NCBI GenBank assembly: GCA_021736985.1
Contig: JAIPEW010000011.1
Span: 1 to 64,000 of the forward strand
Reading direction: 5' to 3'
Source: Clostridiales bacterium
GTDB lineage: Bacteria > Bacillota > Desulfotomaculia > Desulfotomaculales > VENG01
DNA length: 64,000 nucleotides
In this document: positions 18,339 through 27,686 of the stretch, in pieces
How the letters are laid out: each line of letters opens with the position of its first letter
How positions within the stretch are numbered: position 1 is the stretch's first letter
Translations under genes and position numbers: made by a program
The notes under the pieces: model-generated
Database searches by the model: none
What the model saw: only the letters and a program-made list of their open reading frames with translations
Told to the model about the DNA's origin: nothing

Positions 18339-18968
18339 TTATATTTTTAAATCAATAAAACCGCTGGGTGTCATACCAGGCAGAACTGCCGGGTTATCAA
18401 CATGAAGGCAAGAAAGACTTATGTCTTCCCAACCTTGTTGGGCCAGTGATTTTTTTAAATTATCAAAGCTATTTTTTATTTCCTGTACTGTTTCGGTTTT
18501 GGAAGCAGCACACTTCAGGGATAAATAGTTATCTTTTTGTATAATCAAGAAATAAATTTCTCCTGCAGAAGGTGCCCTGATGCCAAAAACCAGGCGATTT
18601 TGTTCCGTTTGTCCGTCTTGTTGTTGTTCCTCACGGGTAGCAACCTGTTTATAGAATTTAGCGTCTGGAAAAATTTCAGATTTCAAAGGCAGTGGTATAA
18701 ATAATAAATGATTATTAGCTTCTGATGGATTGCCCTTGAGTGTGGTACTGGTACTGCCGTGAGTGTCAATATGTGTGGATGTACCAGTCTTTGACTGTTG
18801 TGCATTAGTCCTGGACTGCTGTTCAACAGTACTAGTAGGGCGTTGTTGTGCATGGTTTTGGGGAGAATTTAGCTGCTGCGTGTTTTGGGAGGGAGTTGTA
18901 TTTTGCTGCTTTACAGTCTCAGATTGTAAAAGTCGCAGTAAAATAGGAAATATGTTGTGTATATGCAT
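18339..18968 (-). CDS. FliK-like / YlqG-like hook-length control protein
   Basis: The 209-residue protein has a Gln/Thr/Ser-rich low-complexity stretch (about residues 18-80) followed by a compact C-terminal domain that ends PSGFIDLKI. That organisation resembles the FliK-like YlqG proteins that pair with the FlhB-like YlqH. The ATG follows AGAGGGG. It lies 15 bases before its partner, so the two are probably one transcript. The link to flagella is by family resemblance only. Confidence 0.65.
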   Translation of the reverse strand: MHIHNIFPILLRLLQSETVKQQNTTPSQNTQQLNSPQNHAQQRPTSTVEQQSRTNAQQSKTGTSTHIDTHGSTSTTLKGNPSEANNHLLFIPLPLKSEIFPDAKFYKQVATREEQQQDGQTEQNRLVFGIRAPSAGEIYFLIIQKDNYLSLKCAASKTETVQEIKNSFDNLKKSLAQQGWEDISLSCLHVDNPAVLPGMTPSGFIDLKI

Positions 18969-19223
18969 TTTTATCCCCTCTTAAAAATTATCATTCTGGC
19001 ACCGGCCTTTGGGTTTACAGCTTGTCGACTGTTTTTAAACCAGAATTTACGAATAGAATTTACTCTTAAGCAAAGTATAAACATAAATTTACCGGCCTTC
19101 AATACAAATCTAACTTGTAATTTGCATGCGATGGAAGGATATGGGGTAATATGAAAAGAATTCACATTAATATATACAATGTTGGCTAAAATATAGTTGA
19201 AGCGCTAAAAAGGGGTGATTTAC

Positions 19224-20573
19224 TTGGCAATCGTATTTTGTGGTACTGTTCCACATCCTCCTATTGCAGTGCCGGAAGTAGGGCGCGGGCGAGATAGAGA
19301 AATAAAGAAAACACAGGATGCTGTTTTAGAATTGGGCAAGCACATATCGGAAAGTGCAGCAGATGTGTTGATCATTATTACGCCTCATGGGCCATTGTTT
19401 TCTGATGCCGTGGGGGTTTATGATTTTGATCCTCTTGTAGGAGACCTGGAACAATTCGGTGCTCCCTCGGTATGTTTTAAAGAAAAAAATCACCGGCTGG
19501 GCCGGGAAATAGTTAATGCAGCAAGTTTATATAGTCTCCCGGCAGTTGAACTTGATGCCAGCGTAATGCAGCGGGCTGGAACGAAAGCGCATTTGGATCA
19601 CGGGGTAATGGTACCGCTTTATTTTCTTAAAAAAACAGGTGTTAATTTACCCCTGGTAGTTATTTCAATGGGACTTCTTCCATATGAACAGTTATACGAG
19701 TTTGGTAAAGCAATAAATCAAGCTGCTAACAGCATTAATGTCCGGGCAGCTGTAGTAGCTAGCGGGGATTTGTCCCACAGGCTTACTGTTGATGCCCCGG
19801 CAGGGTACGACCCGTCTGGAGCTGAATTTGACGAGAAAGTTGTAGAATTAATAGGTAAAGGTAATGTTAATGGAATTCTAAACCTGGAGCCTTCTTTAAT
19901 AGAAAAGGCGGGAGAATGCGGTTTGCGCCCAATAATTATGTCGTTGGGCGCGCTTGACGGGATGCAAATAAGCCCGCGGATATTATCTTACCAGGGCCCG
20001 TTTGGAGTAGGATATATGGTTGCAGATTTTGGAGCGGCTTCGCAAAAACAAAATGACGTACAAGAGGAATGCGAGGTAGCCCGGCTGGCACGGGATACCC
20101 TGGAAGATTACGTCCGGGGTGAATCAAAAGGCGATAACAAAAAAGTTCCCAAAGAATTATTTAATAAAAAAGCAGGGGTTTTTGTTTCTATTAAAAAGCA
20201 CGGTCATCTGCGGGGATGCATTGGCACGATTGAACCCGTAAGAGATAACATTGCGGAAGAGGTAAGGGAGAATTCTGTAAGTGCAGGTACGAGAGATCCG
20301 CGTTTTACCCCGGTTGTTCCCGGTGAATTAAGTGAACTAGAATATAGCGTTGATATTCTAGGTGAAGCCGAGCCGGTTGAAACTATGGATAAGCTTGATC
20401 CTAAAAAATACGGTGTTATTGTACGTTCAGGCGCACGAAAAGGAGTATTGTTGCCTGACCTGGAAGGAATCGACACGGCCGAAAAACAGGTTTCCATAGC
20501 AATGCAGAAAGCAGGCATAGCACCGGGAGAAAAAGTTGAAGTAGAGCGATTTGAAGTATACCGGTACAAATAG
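19224..20573 (+). CDS. AmmeMemoRadiSam fusion protein (MEMO-like plus AMMECR1)
   Basis: This 449-residue protein fuses two families. Residues 1 to about 265 are a LigB/MEMO-like domain related to class III extradiol dioxygenases (CGTVPHPPIAVPEVG, then IITPHGP, LDHGVMVPLYFL and VASGDLSHR with metal-type His residues). Residues from about 275 to the end are an AMMECR1 domain, including GVFVSIKKHGHLRGCIGT. Such proteins are encoded with a radical SAM enzyme, as here. The reaction is unknown. TTG 19224 is preferred over GTG 19215, which overlaps the AAGGGGTG site. Confidence 0.88.
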   Translation: MAIVFCGTVPHPPIAVPEVGRGRDREIKKTQDAVLELGKHISESAADVLIIITPHGPLFSDAVGVYDFDPLVGDLEQFGAPSVCFKEKNHRLGREIVNAASLYSLPAVELDASVMQRAGTKAHLDHGVMVPLYFLKKTGVNLPLVVISMGLLPYEQLYEFGKAINQAANSINVRAAVVASGDLSHRLTVDAPAGYDPSGAEFDEKVVELIGKGNVNGILNLEPSLIEKAGECGLRPIIMSLGALDGMQISPRILSYQGPFGVGYMVADFGAASQKQNDVQEECEVARLARDTLEDYVRGESKGDNKKVPKELFNKKAGVFVSIKKHGHLRGCIGTIEPVRDNIAEEVRENSVSAGTRDPRFTPVVPGELSELEYSVDILGEAEPVETMDKLDPKKYGVIVRSGARKGVLLPDLEGIDTAEKQVSIAMQKAGIAPGEKVEVERFEVYRYK

Positions 20574-20584
20574 GGGGTGCTGCA

Positions 20585-21583
20585 TTGCACGAAGCTATGT
20601 TTTATGAAAAAGATAATAATAAAACTTTTTGCCGGTTGTGTCCTAAATTATGTACTATCTCAGAAGGTAAAACAGGTTTTTGCCGGGTAAGAAAAAATAT
20701 AGATGGTGTTCTGTATTCACTTAATTTCGGAGAATGTGCTGCAATGGCCATGGACCCTGTTGAAAAAAAACCCCTGTATCATTTTTATCCGGGTTGCAGC
20801 ATGCTTTCTGTGGGTACCTTTGGCTGTAACTTACACTGCGGTTTTTGCCAGAACTGGCAGCTTGCTCATGGTGATCCTGGAACACGCTATATTTCTCCAC
20901 AACAGCTGGCAGAAACAGCAGCTGCCTATTCTGCAGAAGAAAACTGTGCTGGCGTGGCATATACTTATGCTGAGCCGTTGATGTGGTACGAGTATATATA
21001 CGAAGCTTCAAAGGCCGTAAGGGAAAAGGGGTTAAAAAATGTATTAGTGACAAATGGCTATATAAATCCCGGGCCCCTGCAGGAACTTCTTCCCCTTATA
21101 GATGCTGTGAATATAGACCTGAAAGCATTTACTGAAGAATTTTATAAATCCACATGTGCAGGTACACTGGAACCAGTAATGCGCACCGTGGAACTGGCTG
21201 CTCCTGCATGCCACTTAGAATTAACGACCCTTTTGATTACCGGTCTTAATGACTCTGAAAACGAAGTGCGTGAACTGGCATCCTGGGTAGCAAGTATTGA
21301 CCCTGATATTCCGCTGCACCTGTCCAGATACTTCCCTAACTACAAAATGGAGCGAGAGGCAACTTCCTTGAGCACTTTAAAAAGGGCCAGGGATACAGCT
21401 GCAGAAAAACTAAATTATGTTTATATTGGTAATGCCCCGAGCTTGGATAATTCTGACACTTACTGTCCTCACTGCGGCAAAATGCTTGTAAAGCGTAAGG
21501 GTATGAATACGCAAGTAAAAGCCCTCAATGGAAACAAATGCGCTAATTGCAGCAAGGAGATAAACCTGGTTGGCATTGATTAA
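20585..21583 (+). CDS. amrS: AmmeMemoRadiSam system radical SAM enzyme
   Basis: The 332-residue protein carries the radical SAM motif C-X3-C-X2-C in CNLHCGFC, preceded by the family pattern CRLCPKLCTISEGKTGFCRVR. It should cleave S-adenosylmethionine with a 4Fe-4S cluster. The C-terminus has two more Cys-X2-Cys pairs (CPHC and CANC) that could bind zinc or a second cluster. The start is TTG (MHEAMFYEK), 11 bases after the fusion gene, so both are probably co-transcribed. The substrate is unknown. Confidence 0.9.
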   Translation: MHEAMFYEKDNNKTFCRLCPKLCTISEGKTGFCRVRKNIDGVLYSLNFGECAAMAMDPVEKKPLYHFYPGCSMLSVGTFGCNLHCGFCQNWQLAHGDPGTRYISPQQLAETAAAYSAEENCAGVAYTYAEPLMWYEYIYEASKAVREKGLKNVLVTNGYINPGPLQELLPLIDAVNIDLKAFTEEFYKSTCAGTLEPVMRTVELAAPACHLELTTLLITGLNDSENEVRELASWVASIDPDIPLHLSRYFPNYKMEREATSLSTLKRARDTAAEKLNYVYIGNAPSLDNSDTYCPHCGKMLVKRKGMNTQVKALNGNKCANCSKEINLVGID

Positions 21584-21622
21584 TGTGTATGTTATTTCTA
21601 TACCGGGGAATATCTCTCGGAT

Positions 21623-21652
21623 TTGCTTGTTAAAGGATTAAAATTGTATAAT
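21623..21652 (+). promoter_or_regulatory. Promoter before the helicase gene
   Basis: TTGCTT (21623-21628) and a perfect TATAAT (21647-21652) are 18 bases apart, 37 bases before the helicase start codon. Confidence 0.5.
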
Positions 21653-21688
21653 ACTACTATAATAGATTTTACGGGAGAGTAGTTACTT

Positions 21689-23968
21689 TTGGCCAATCCC
21701 AAGACTGAAAAAGTAAAAAACGAAGTTTTTAAATTGTTAAAACAGAAACCCTACAGCCTGTACAGCTTATGCTGCAGCATATCTTCTACCACGGAATTAC
21801 TGATTGGTGCCATTCAGTCCATGTGGGCAAAAGGAGATATAGTACTGGAACATACTCAGGATAAGGATCTCCTGGTTGGTGACGGAATTATCGTTAGATT
21901 TAACGAAAGTGATGTGGAAAAGTCTGACCCTCTAATAAATGAACAGTTTATTTCTTCCGCGGTAGTGCAGTCAAGGGCCCGGCTGTGCCACGAAGTAAGA
22001 AAAGGCATTAATGAAATACTATCAGACGGGATGCCGTTGAGTGAAGAGGAATTAAACCGCAGCATACCATTTTATGGTATCAAACCGGAATCAGACCCGG
22101 ATATAATTGTTTTACCAGATGGCAGGTATACCTTGCGGACAGTAGAAGCCGGGGAAGCCGAACTGCGGCGGCGCGAACAAGAAGCTGCGCGGAGGTCGGT
22201 CAAAATACGCCGCCAGAAGAAGTTCATAGAAAACTTGTTAAAAGAAAACGGGGTAATTGAAAAAGACCGGCTGTTTGCTTTATTAGAAGAACCCCTGCTG
22301 CCTGAAGCAGCTCAAAAGTTAGTCCAACTTAGCGGGGAGAGGTATGCGCTTCCGGATAGTAATGCAGCCCTGGAAGATATAGCAGTATATCTGGCCCAGA
22401 GAGAACCTGTAGGAAGTAAAGAATTCAGCCGCATGTTTAAACCGCACAAAAAACTGGTTAATACTTTACGCAACGGCAAAGAAATTTCGCCATTTGTTGT
22501 GTTATCAGATGGGCGTTTTACTGTTGAAAAGCACCCGGCTGGACAAAAAGAACTGCACCGCAGGGATGTGTTATTTGAAGTGCAGCAAAAACTAGAGAAT
22601 TTGATTAAAAACAGCATTTTCTTTTCCATGAACAGTAATTTTAACAGGCACCAGAGAAAAAATGCTGCGGAGCAAGCTGTTGATAGGGGGTGCACCTGGA
22701 TTAAATATGGCGGCAGGACATTATGGTGTTCACCCTTAGAATTTTCACCGCGGGAAATAGCCCGTGAACTACATGATTTTACCGGTTTAAACTTCTCTGG
22801 TGAAGGCAAACCGGTTGCACCAATAGCATACATTTTAGATAATACTTACAAGCCGGTAAAAGCAGCACGCAAGCTCTCAATAAAACCGGGCCAGGTAATT
22901 AATTTATACCGTTCAGGTTTTTTACCCGGGGTTAACGTGGAAGGTTCCCTGAGAATATGGGCAAATAATTTATCATCTTTTCAGCAGGGGAGCAGCCTGG
23001 ATAAATTGATCAGGCGGGCAGAAGAAGTAGCGCTGCCTGAAGCGGCACGTATGCTGGATGTGCCCCGGGGCATGATACGCCGCCTGGTGCGAGAAGAGTA
23101 TCTTGAAACTATTGAAAGGCACAGGGATGGCAGAAAAGGGCCAGAGCCTGTTTTTCGCCGGGGGGATGTGGAAGATCTTCTGAGGGTTGTCCCGGGCCTG
23201 AAAGAAAAATGGGAGTCAGCCCGTGCACACAAGCTCAAAAAAAGCGAAAAAAGAAGGCCTCTCAGGAACCAGGAAGAAAAAACGTCTTTTTCCCGGGAGC
23301 AAAAGCCAATTGTACTTGACAGTTTTCAATGCGAAGCCATTGATGCACTGGATAAGGACAATTCTGTACTGGTAGCTGCTCCAACGGGCACGGGTAAGAC
23401 TGTTATTGCAGAAAAGATAGTAGAGAAAGTGTTGAGTGAAGGGAGAGATATAATATACACTTCACCAATTAAAGCACTTTCCAACCAGAAGTTCAGAGAT
23501 TTTACTCACCGCTTTGGCAGGAATAAAGTTGGATTAATAACTGGAGACATCTCTATATATGAACGATCACCACTGCTGGTTATGACAACAGAAATATTTA
23601 GAAACTGGTGTTTTTCTAACCCGGAATGGATGTCTAATATATCCTTTGTGATATTTGATGAGATACATTATCTTGATGACCCGCACCGTGGAACTGCCTG
23701 GGAGGAAAGTATAATATTTGCACCTCCGCATATAAAAATACTCGGGCTGTCTGCCACTGTACCTAATATTCATGAGCTTGCCGACTGGATGTCGGATGTA
23801 AGGCAGTACCCCGTAGTTGTAGTAGAAGAAAAAGAAAGAGCAGTGCCCCTGGTTATAAAATATGCTGCATCAAGCGGTGAAATTTTAAATGAGAGAGAAG
23901 CTCGTGAAGAAATTGAGTTTTTCATGGAAGAAAATGAAAAAGGTGTTAAAAAGAAATCTGTAAAATAA
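21689..23968 (+). CDS. Ski2-like DEAD/DEAH helicase, N-terminal part (frameshifted)
   Basis: This 759-residue part has a long N-terminal region rich in winged-helix-like segments, then the first RecA-like domain: Walker A in APTGTGKT (around residue 570), DEIHYLDDPHRGT for motif II and LSATVPN for motif III. It stops at TAA 23966 after EEIEFFMEENEKGVKKKSVK. Motifs IV-VI are in the next ORF in another frame. Inserting one A in the A5 run at 23948-23952 joins both frames without a stop. Homologs are large RNA helicases of unclear bacterial role. Confidence 0.85.
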   Translation: MANPKTEKVKNEVFKLLKQKPYSLYSLCCSISSTTELLIGAIQSMWAKGDIVLEHTQDKDLLVGDGIIVRFNESDVEKSDPLINEQFISSAVVQSRARLCHEVRKGINEILSDGMPLSEEELNRSIPFYGIKPESDPDIIVLPDGRYTLRTVEAGEAELRRREQEAARRSVKIRRQKKFIENLLKENGVIEKDRLFALLEEPLLPEAAQKLVQLSGERYALPDSNAALEDIAVYLAQREPVGSKEFSRMFKPHKKLVNTLRNGKEISPFVVLSDGRFTVEKHPAGQKELHRRDVLFEVQQKLENLIKNSIFFSMNSNFNRHQRKNAAEQAVDRGCTWIKYGGRTLWCSPLEFSPREIARELHDFTGLNFSGEGKPVAPIAYILDNTYKPVKAARKLSIKPGQVINLYRSGFLPGVNVEGSLRIWANNLSSFQQGSSLDKLIRRAEEVALPEAARMLDVPRGMIRRLVREEYLETIERHRDGRKGPEPVFRRGDVEDLLRVVPGLKEKWESARAHKLKKSEKRRPLRNQEEKTSFSREQKPIVLDSFQCEAIDALDKDNSVLVAAPTGTGKTVIAEKIVEKVLSEGRDIIYTSPIKALSNQKFRDFTHRFGRNKVGLITGDISIYERSPLLVMTTEIFRNWCFSNPEWMSNISFVIFDEIHYLDDPHRGTAWEESIIFAPPHIKILGLSATVPNIHELADWMSDVRQYPVVVVEEKERAVPLVIKYAASSGEILNEREAREEIEFFMEENEKGVKKKSVK

Positions 23969-23982
23969 AGCGAGGAAAAGCA

Positions 23983-25533
23983 ATGTTCAAACAATCGGCC
24001 TGTGTAGAAATCATTGAATCTGTACAAGAAAATTTGCCAGCATTATATTTTGTTTTTAGCAGGGGAAAGGCCGAAGCACTTGCCGAAGAACTTGGCAGGG
24101 AATGGGATTTTTTATTACCCGAAGAAAAAGATGCCGTGGAAAAAGCTGTTAGCGAGTATGAACAGGAGAATAGTAACCTGTTCACTGACCGGCGTAAGAA
24201 TTTACGCCGTCTGCTTTTGCAGGGTATAGGATACCACCATGCAGGAATTTCTCCTGCTATTAAAGAGTTAGTAGAAAATCTTTATGAAGAAAGACTCATA
24301 TTTGTACTTTTCTGTACGGAAACTTTCGCTGTGGGGATAAATTTCCCAGCTGCAAGTACAATTTTTGAATCAACTCGTAAGTGGGACGGCGAAACCCACC
24401 GCAACTTGATGAACCGCGAGTTTTTTCAAATGGCTGGCAGGGCCGGGCGTCGTGGTTATGATAAAGTTGGGCGTGTATATGTACGCCTGGATGAAAAGTA
24501 CCTGGAGCAAACAGGTTTTTTTGATGAAGATCAGGTTGAGCCGGTGCAGGGCAAGCTTTTCATTTCTCCTAATACTGTGCTCAGCTTATTGTGCTGGAAA
24601 ACCGACGAAGAAATTCAAAAGTTTCTATCACAAAACCTGGCAGTGTACCAGACTAAAAAAGAAACAAAAAGATTGTCTCGCGAGATCGAAGAAATAGATT
24701 TTAGAATGGAACAGTTAAAAAGTAATTTCTGCCAGGATCGTGATACGCCTGTATGTCCGATGTTTCGTGCTAACCTTAAAAAAGAGCTGAATAAAATACG
24801 CAGAAAAAAGCACAAGAAAAAGATGCAAAATATTTTTCCGGGAAGAGAAGAACAAATAAAGTCCATACTTGCTCAAAAGGCTAAAAACTGTGCGTACCAG
24901 GCTTGCAATAAAGCCAGTGATGAAATAAAGACGTTAAAAGAACAAAAGTCTTATCTTGTGCGGCGCAATAAACAACTGGATCGCCAGGCAGAAAATTATC
25001 CAAAAGATTTTGATCGGATGGTGCAGTTGTTAAACAGCCTCGGCTATGTTGAAGGCAGGGATCTGCTGCCAAGAGGCAAGTTTGCCCTGTATATTCATGT
25101 CCAGGAACTTTTCGTGACAGAGCTGGTGTTCTCGGGAATAATACAGGAAGTTTCTCTTGCAGAAGTTGCTGCTATACTGGCCGGTATTGATTATTACCCG
25201 GGGCGGGATGAAGTTGTGCTCCCGGGGGAATATGAAATGGATGAAGTGGGAGTACTCCAAAATGAATTAAAAGAAATGAATGTGCCCGAGAATCTAAGGG
25301 TATGGTCACCACTTCCCGGGCCCCTGGCAGAAAGCTGGTACAACGGGGCTACTTTTGAACAGCTTATAGAAAAATGCAACCTGCATGAAGGTGATATTTT
25401 CTCGCTTCTCCGGCGTGAAATTGACCTGCTCCGCCAGATGGAACGAGCTTGTGGAGAGAACCGGGAATTAAGAGAAAAACTGTATAACTTGAGGCGTTCA
25501 CTTGATAGGGATGAAATAGCGATAATACTCTAA
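23983..25533 (+). CDS. Ski2-like helicase, C-terminal part (frameshifted)
   Basis: This 516-residue ORF holds the second RecA-like domain of the same helicase: FVFSRGKAEALAEEL, GYHHAGISPAIKELVE, TFAVGINFPA and QMAGRAGRRG for motif VI, then a C-terminal region with charged coiled-coil-like stretches. The same frame is open back to 23950, inside the upstream ORF. On its own it lacks an ATPase site. It is either the second half of a gene broken by one base, a sequence error, or a product made by frameshifting. The N-terminal part has the promoter. Confidence 0.83.
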   Translation: MFKQSACVEIIESVQENLPALYFVFSRGKAEALAEELGREWDFLLPEEKDAVEKAVSEYEQENSNLFTDRRKNLRRLLLQGIGYHHAGISPAIKELVENLYEERLIFVLFCTETFAVGINFPAASTIFESTRKWDGETHRNLMNREFFQMAGRAGRRGYDKVGRVYVRLDEKYLEQTGFFDEDQVEPVQGKLFISPNTVLSLLCWKTDEEIQKFLSQNLAVYQTKKETKRLSREIEEIDFRMEQLKSNFCQDRDTPVCPMFRANLKKELNKIRRKKHKKKMQNIFPGREEQIKSILAQKAKNCAYQACNKASDEIKTLKEQKSYLVRRNKQLDRQAENYPKDFDRMVQLLNSLGYVEGRDLLPRGKFALYIHVQELFVTELVFSGIIQEVSLAEVAAILAGIDYYPGRDEVVLPGEYEMDEVGVLQNELKEMNVPENLRVWSPLPGPLAESWYNGATFEQLIEKCNLHEGDIFSLLRREIDLLRQMERACGENRELREKLYNLRRSLDRDEIAIIL

Positions 25534-25550
25534 ATCAAAAATTCCATCAG

Positions 25551-25593
25551 CAATAAGTAAAAAATCGTACCGGGCACGATTTTTTACTTATTG
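25551..25593. repeat. Palindromic element copy 1 (18-bp stem)
   Basis: Bases 25551-25568 pair perfectly with 25576-25593 around a 7-base loop. The A and T runs at either side mean it can end transcription in both directions, between the convergent helicase and DUF6544 genes. Read on the minus strand it is nearly identical to the element at 38766-38808. Confidence 0.85.
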
Positions 25594-25595
25594 CG

Positions 25596-26450
25596 TTAAT
25601 AAATCACAGGTTTGTTATGATCAATATCTGTAACCTTGAGCTTATACCAGTTGAAATCCCCGGTATCTAATCTCCAGGTGACCTCTGCTTTAGCAGGAAC
25701 TTTTATACCGTTAAATTCTTTATAATCATTTACACAGACAAGCCATGTTCTCTTTTTAAACTGCCCGTTAAATTCTCCGTACCTTTCAGCTGTGAAGTTT
25801 ATAACTTCTCCTTTTTTATTAAATGTAAATATTCCAGATGCAGTTATCCCGCCGTAACTCATAGTTGCCCTGGCTGATTTTGCATCGATTTCTTCCCATG
25901 TAATATAGCTGCTTAAAGCTGCACTGGGAAACCAGACTGTTTCAGCAAGATAACGCAGCATCGTACCCTGGTCTATTTCTTTTCCCTTGGAATTTGCAAC
26001 TGTTACCAAAGAAAGAATCTTAATAAGCATGTTTCCCTTGCCTTCATAATACTTATCTCTTCCCATGATGTGAAACAATGGAGCTGCTTTTATTTTAGCT
26101 TTCCATATAAATCCGGGCTGGTCTGCTGTAAAATATTGCTCTGCCACTGTAGGCATCCAGCGCAGTCCTTTTTTTAACCGCATAGATGCTTTTTGTTTTA
26201 AGCGAACAGTTCTGATTTTTTCTTTACCTACCAGCCCGGAGTATTTCAGCCATTTTTTTACGCAAGATGGCAGCGCTTCTAAATCTGCTTTTTGAATAAT
26301 TTCTTTTTTATCTTCTACATCATTGAAAAAAACTTTAACTTCTTTTTTTACCTTCTGGTTAAACCAATAATTTGCGATTAAAGAAGTGGCTAGTATTAAA
26401 AATATAATTACAAAAACAATTAGAAATACATATTTTAATATCTTAAACAT
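25596..26450 (-). CDS. DUF6544 family membrane-anchored protein
   Basis: The 284-residue protein has one N-terminal transmembrane segment (about residues 7-28) and an extracytosolic domain. The stretch CVKKWLKYSGLVGKEKIRTVRLKQ and the later RWMPTVAEQYFTADQPGFIWKAK match the DUF6544 family as I recall it. The function of this family is unknown. It is convergent with the helicase gene and shares its 3' hairpin. The ATG follows AAAGGG at a long spacing. Confidence 0.75.
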   Translation of the reverse strand: MFKILKYVFLIVFVIIFLILATSLIANYWFNQKVKKEVKVFFNDVEDKKEIIQKADLEALPSCVKKWLKYSGLVGKEKIRTVRLKQKASMRLKKGLRWMPTVAEQYFTADQPGFIWKAKIKAAPLFHIMGRDKYYEGKGNMLIKILSLVTVANSKGKEIDQGTMLRYLAETVWFPSAALSSYITWEEIDAKSARATMSYGGITASGIFTFNKKGEVINFTAERYGEFNGQFKKRTWLVCVNDYKEFNGIKVPAKAEVTWRLDTGDFNWYKLKVTDIDHNKPVIY

Positions 26451-26538
26451 TATAATAGTCCCTTTCTTTATTAAGTTTTTTTGCCTGAAAAGAAACTCTT
26501 GCTGCCAGGTAGGGATAACGGATGAGAGTGTCGGTTTT

Positions 26539-26577
26539 CATACTCCGTTGTGAGCAGAAGCTCATGGGAGTTTAATC
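26539..26577 (-). repeat. 39-nt 3' element, copy at the end of suhB
   Basis: Read on the minus strand, it starts at the last sense codon and TAA stop of suhB and continues through CCATGAGC, a TGAGC/GCTCA hairpin and CAACGGAGTAT. The same 39 positions occur after argG (33 of 39 identical), in the same orientation relative to the gene. Confidence 0.8.
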
Positions 26578-27372
26578 AGTAGAATTTAATCGATCAATAA
26601 GTTCATCATGAATGAGCCTGTTAGAAGAAGCTATCGATATATAGTTTGAAATTTGCAGTTCATTACCTTGCAGGTCGCTTGTTTGTCCTCCTGCCTCTTC
26701 AGTGATGATTTTACCTGCTGCTATGTCCCATGGTTTTAATGCTACTTCCCAGAATCCAGTAAGGCGCCCGCAGGCTACCCATGCCAGTTCGAGTGCTGCA
26801 CTGCCAAGGGCGCGCAGGTTATTGCATTCCATGATTACGCCATTCATATTCACAGTATGAATATAGTTTCTGTGCTCAAGATTACCTGCAAACCCTGTAG
26901 CCAGCAGGCTGTCAGAAAGTTTTTTCCTGGTGCTGTCTGTACGTATGGGGCAGTCATTTAAAAAAGCACCGCTGCCCCGTACGGCATGAAAGGTTTCTTC
27001 CCGGAGAGGATCATATACAAGTCCTGCTGCAACCTGGTTGCCGTAAGTAAGAGCAATTGAAACAGTACATAGAGGAATACCAAAAACAAAATTAGTAGTA
27101 CCGTCCAAAGGATCTACATACCAGGTAAATTCTTCTTTTCCCGGTAATATTTTTTCTTTCTCAGTACCTTCTTCTCCTACTATGTGGTGTTCAGGAAAAT
27201 GCTCGGCCAGGTGATTTACTATTATATTTTCACATTTACGATCTACTTCAGTAACAAGATCGGATGGACAACTTTTAAATTCGTGGACGATATTTCCCAG
27301 GTTAGCCCTTATAATGTCACCTGCTTGTAATGCTGCTTGTTTTGCTATTTTTAATGCATTATAATAATCCAT
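26572..27372 (-). CDS. suhB: Inositol monophosphatase family protein
   Basis: This 266-residue enzyme has the metal-binding motifs of the family: GEEGTEKEK, WYVDPLDGTTNF and KPWDIAAG, with the acidic residues that hold two or three Mg ions. It should hydrolyse inositol-1-phosphate or a similar sugar phosphate; the true substrate cannot be read from sequence. The ATG follows GGAGGTTGTA. It is transcribed away from the chemoreceptor gene. Confidence 0.9.
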   Translation of the reverse strand: MDYYNALKIAKQAALQAGDIIRANLGNIVHEFKSCPSDLVTEVDRKCENIIVNHLAEHFPEHHIVGEEGTEKEKILPGKEEFTWYVDPLDGTTNFVFGIPLCTVSIALTYGNQVAAGLVYDPLREETFHAVRGSGAFLNDCPIRTDSTRKKLSDSLLATGFAGNLEHRNYIHTVNMNGVIMECNNLRALGSAALELAWVACGRLTGFWEVALKPWDIAAGKIITEEAGGQTSDLQGNELQISNYISIASSNRLIHDELIDRLNSTD

Positions 27373-27686
27373 TACAACCTCCAGATGGTATTTTTTTTCA
27401 TTATATATTCCTAATAATATTTTGAAAATAAGAACCGAATATTTTTCTATATTATTTGATAGATTATGGAATCTATGATAGATTAATATAAGTTGTTTGG
27501 TATAAATTGTTGTATAAAATAAATTTTTAATATTTTTTATTATTGCTGTAAAGTTGCTATTGTATTAAACATTCAAAAAAAGTTATTAATTTTATATATT
27601 ATACTGGTTTATTTTATTAAGGATTCTGAAAGGGGGGTGCTGGAGAAAATCTAACTGTTCTTCAGGGAAGGTGGATTGCTAAACAA
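27373..27686. other. AT-rich divergent intergenic region
   Basis: This 314-base gap separates the divergent suhB and chemoreceptor genes. It is very AT-rich with many T and A runs. A small imperfect repeat (GATAGATTA, GATAGATTAA) lies near 27460-27485. I could not fix a convincing promoter for either gene, and no ORF was supported. Confidence 0.5.

Noticed and set aside
18971-19165. 64-residue ORF in the gap before the AmmeMemoRadiSam genes
   Set aside because: No ribosome-binding site, no similarity, and rare codons; the gap is best left without a gene.
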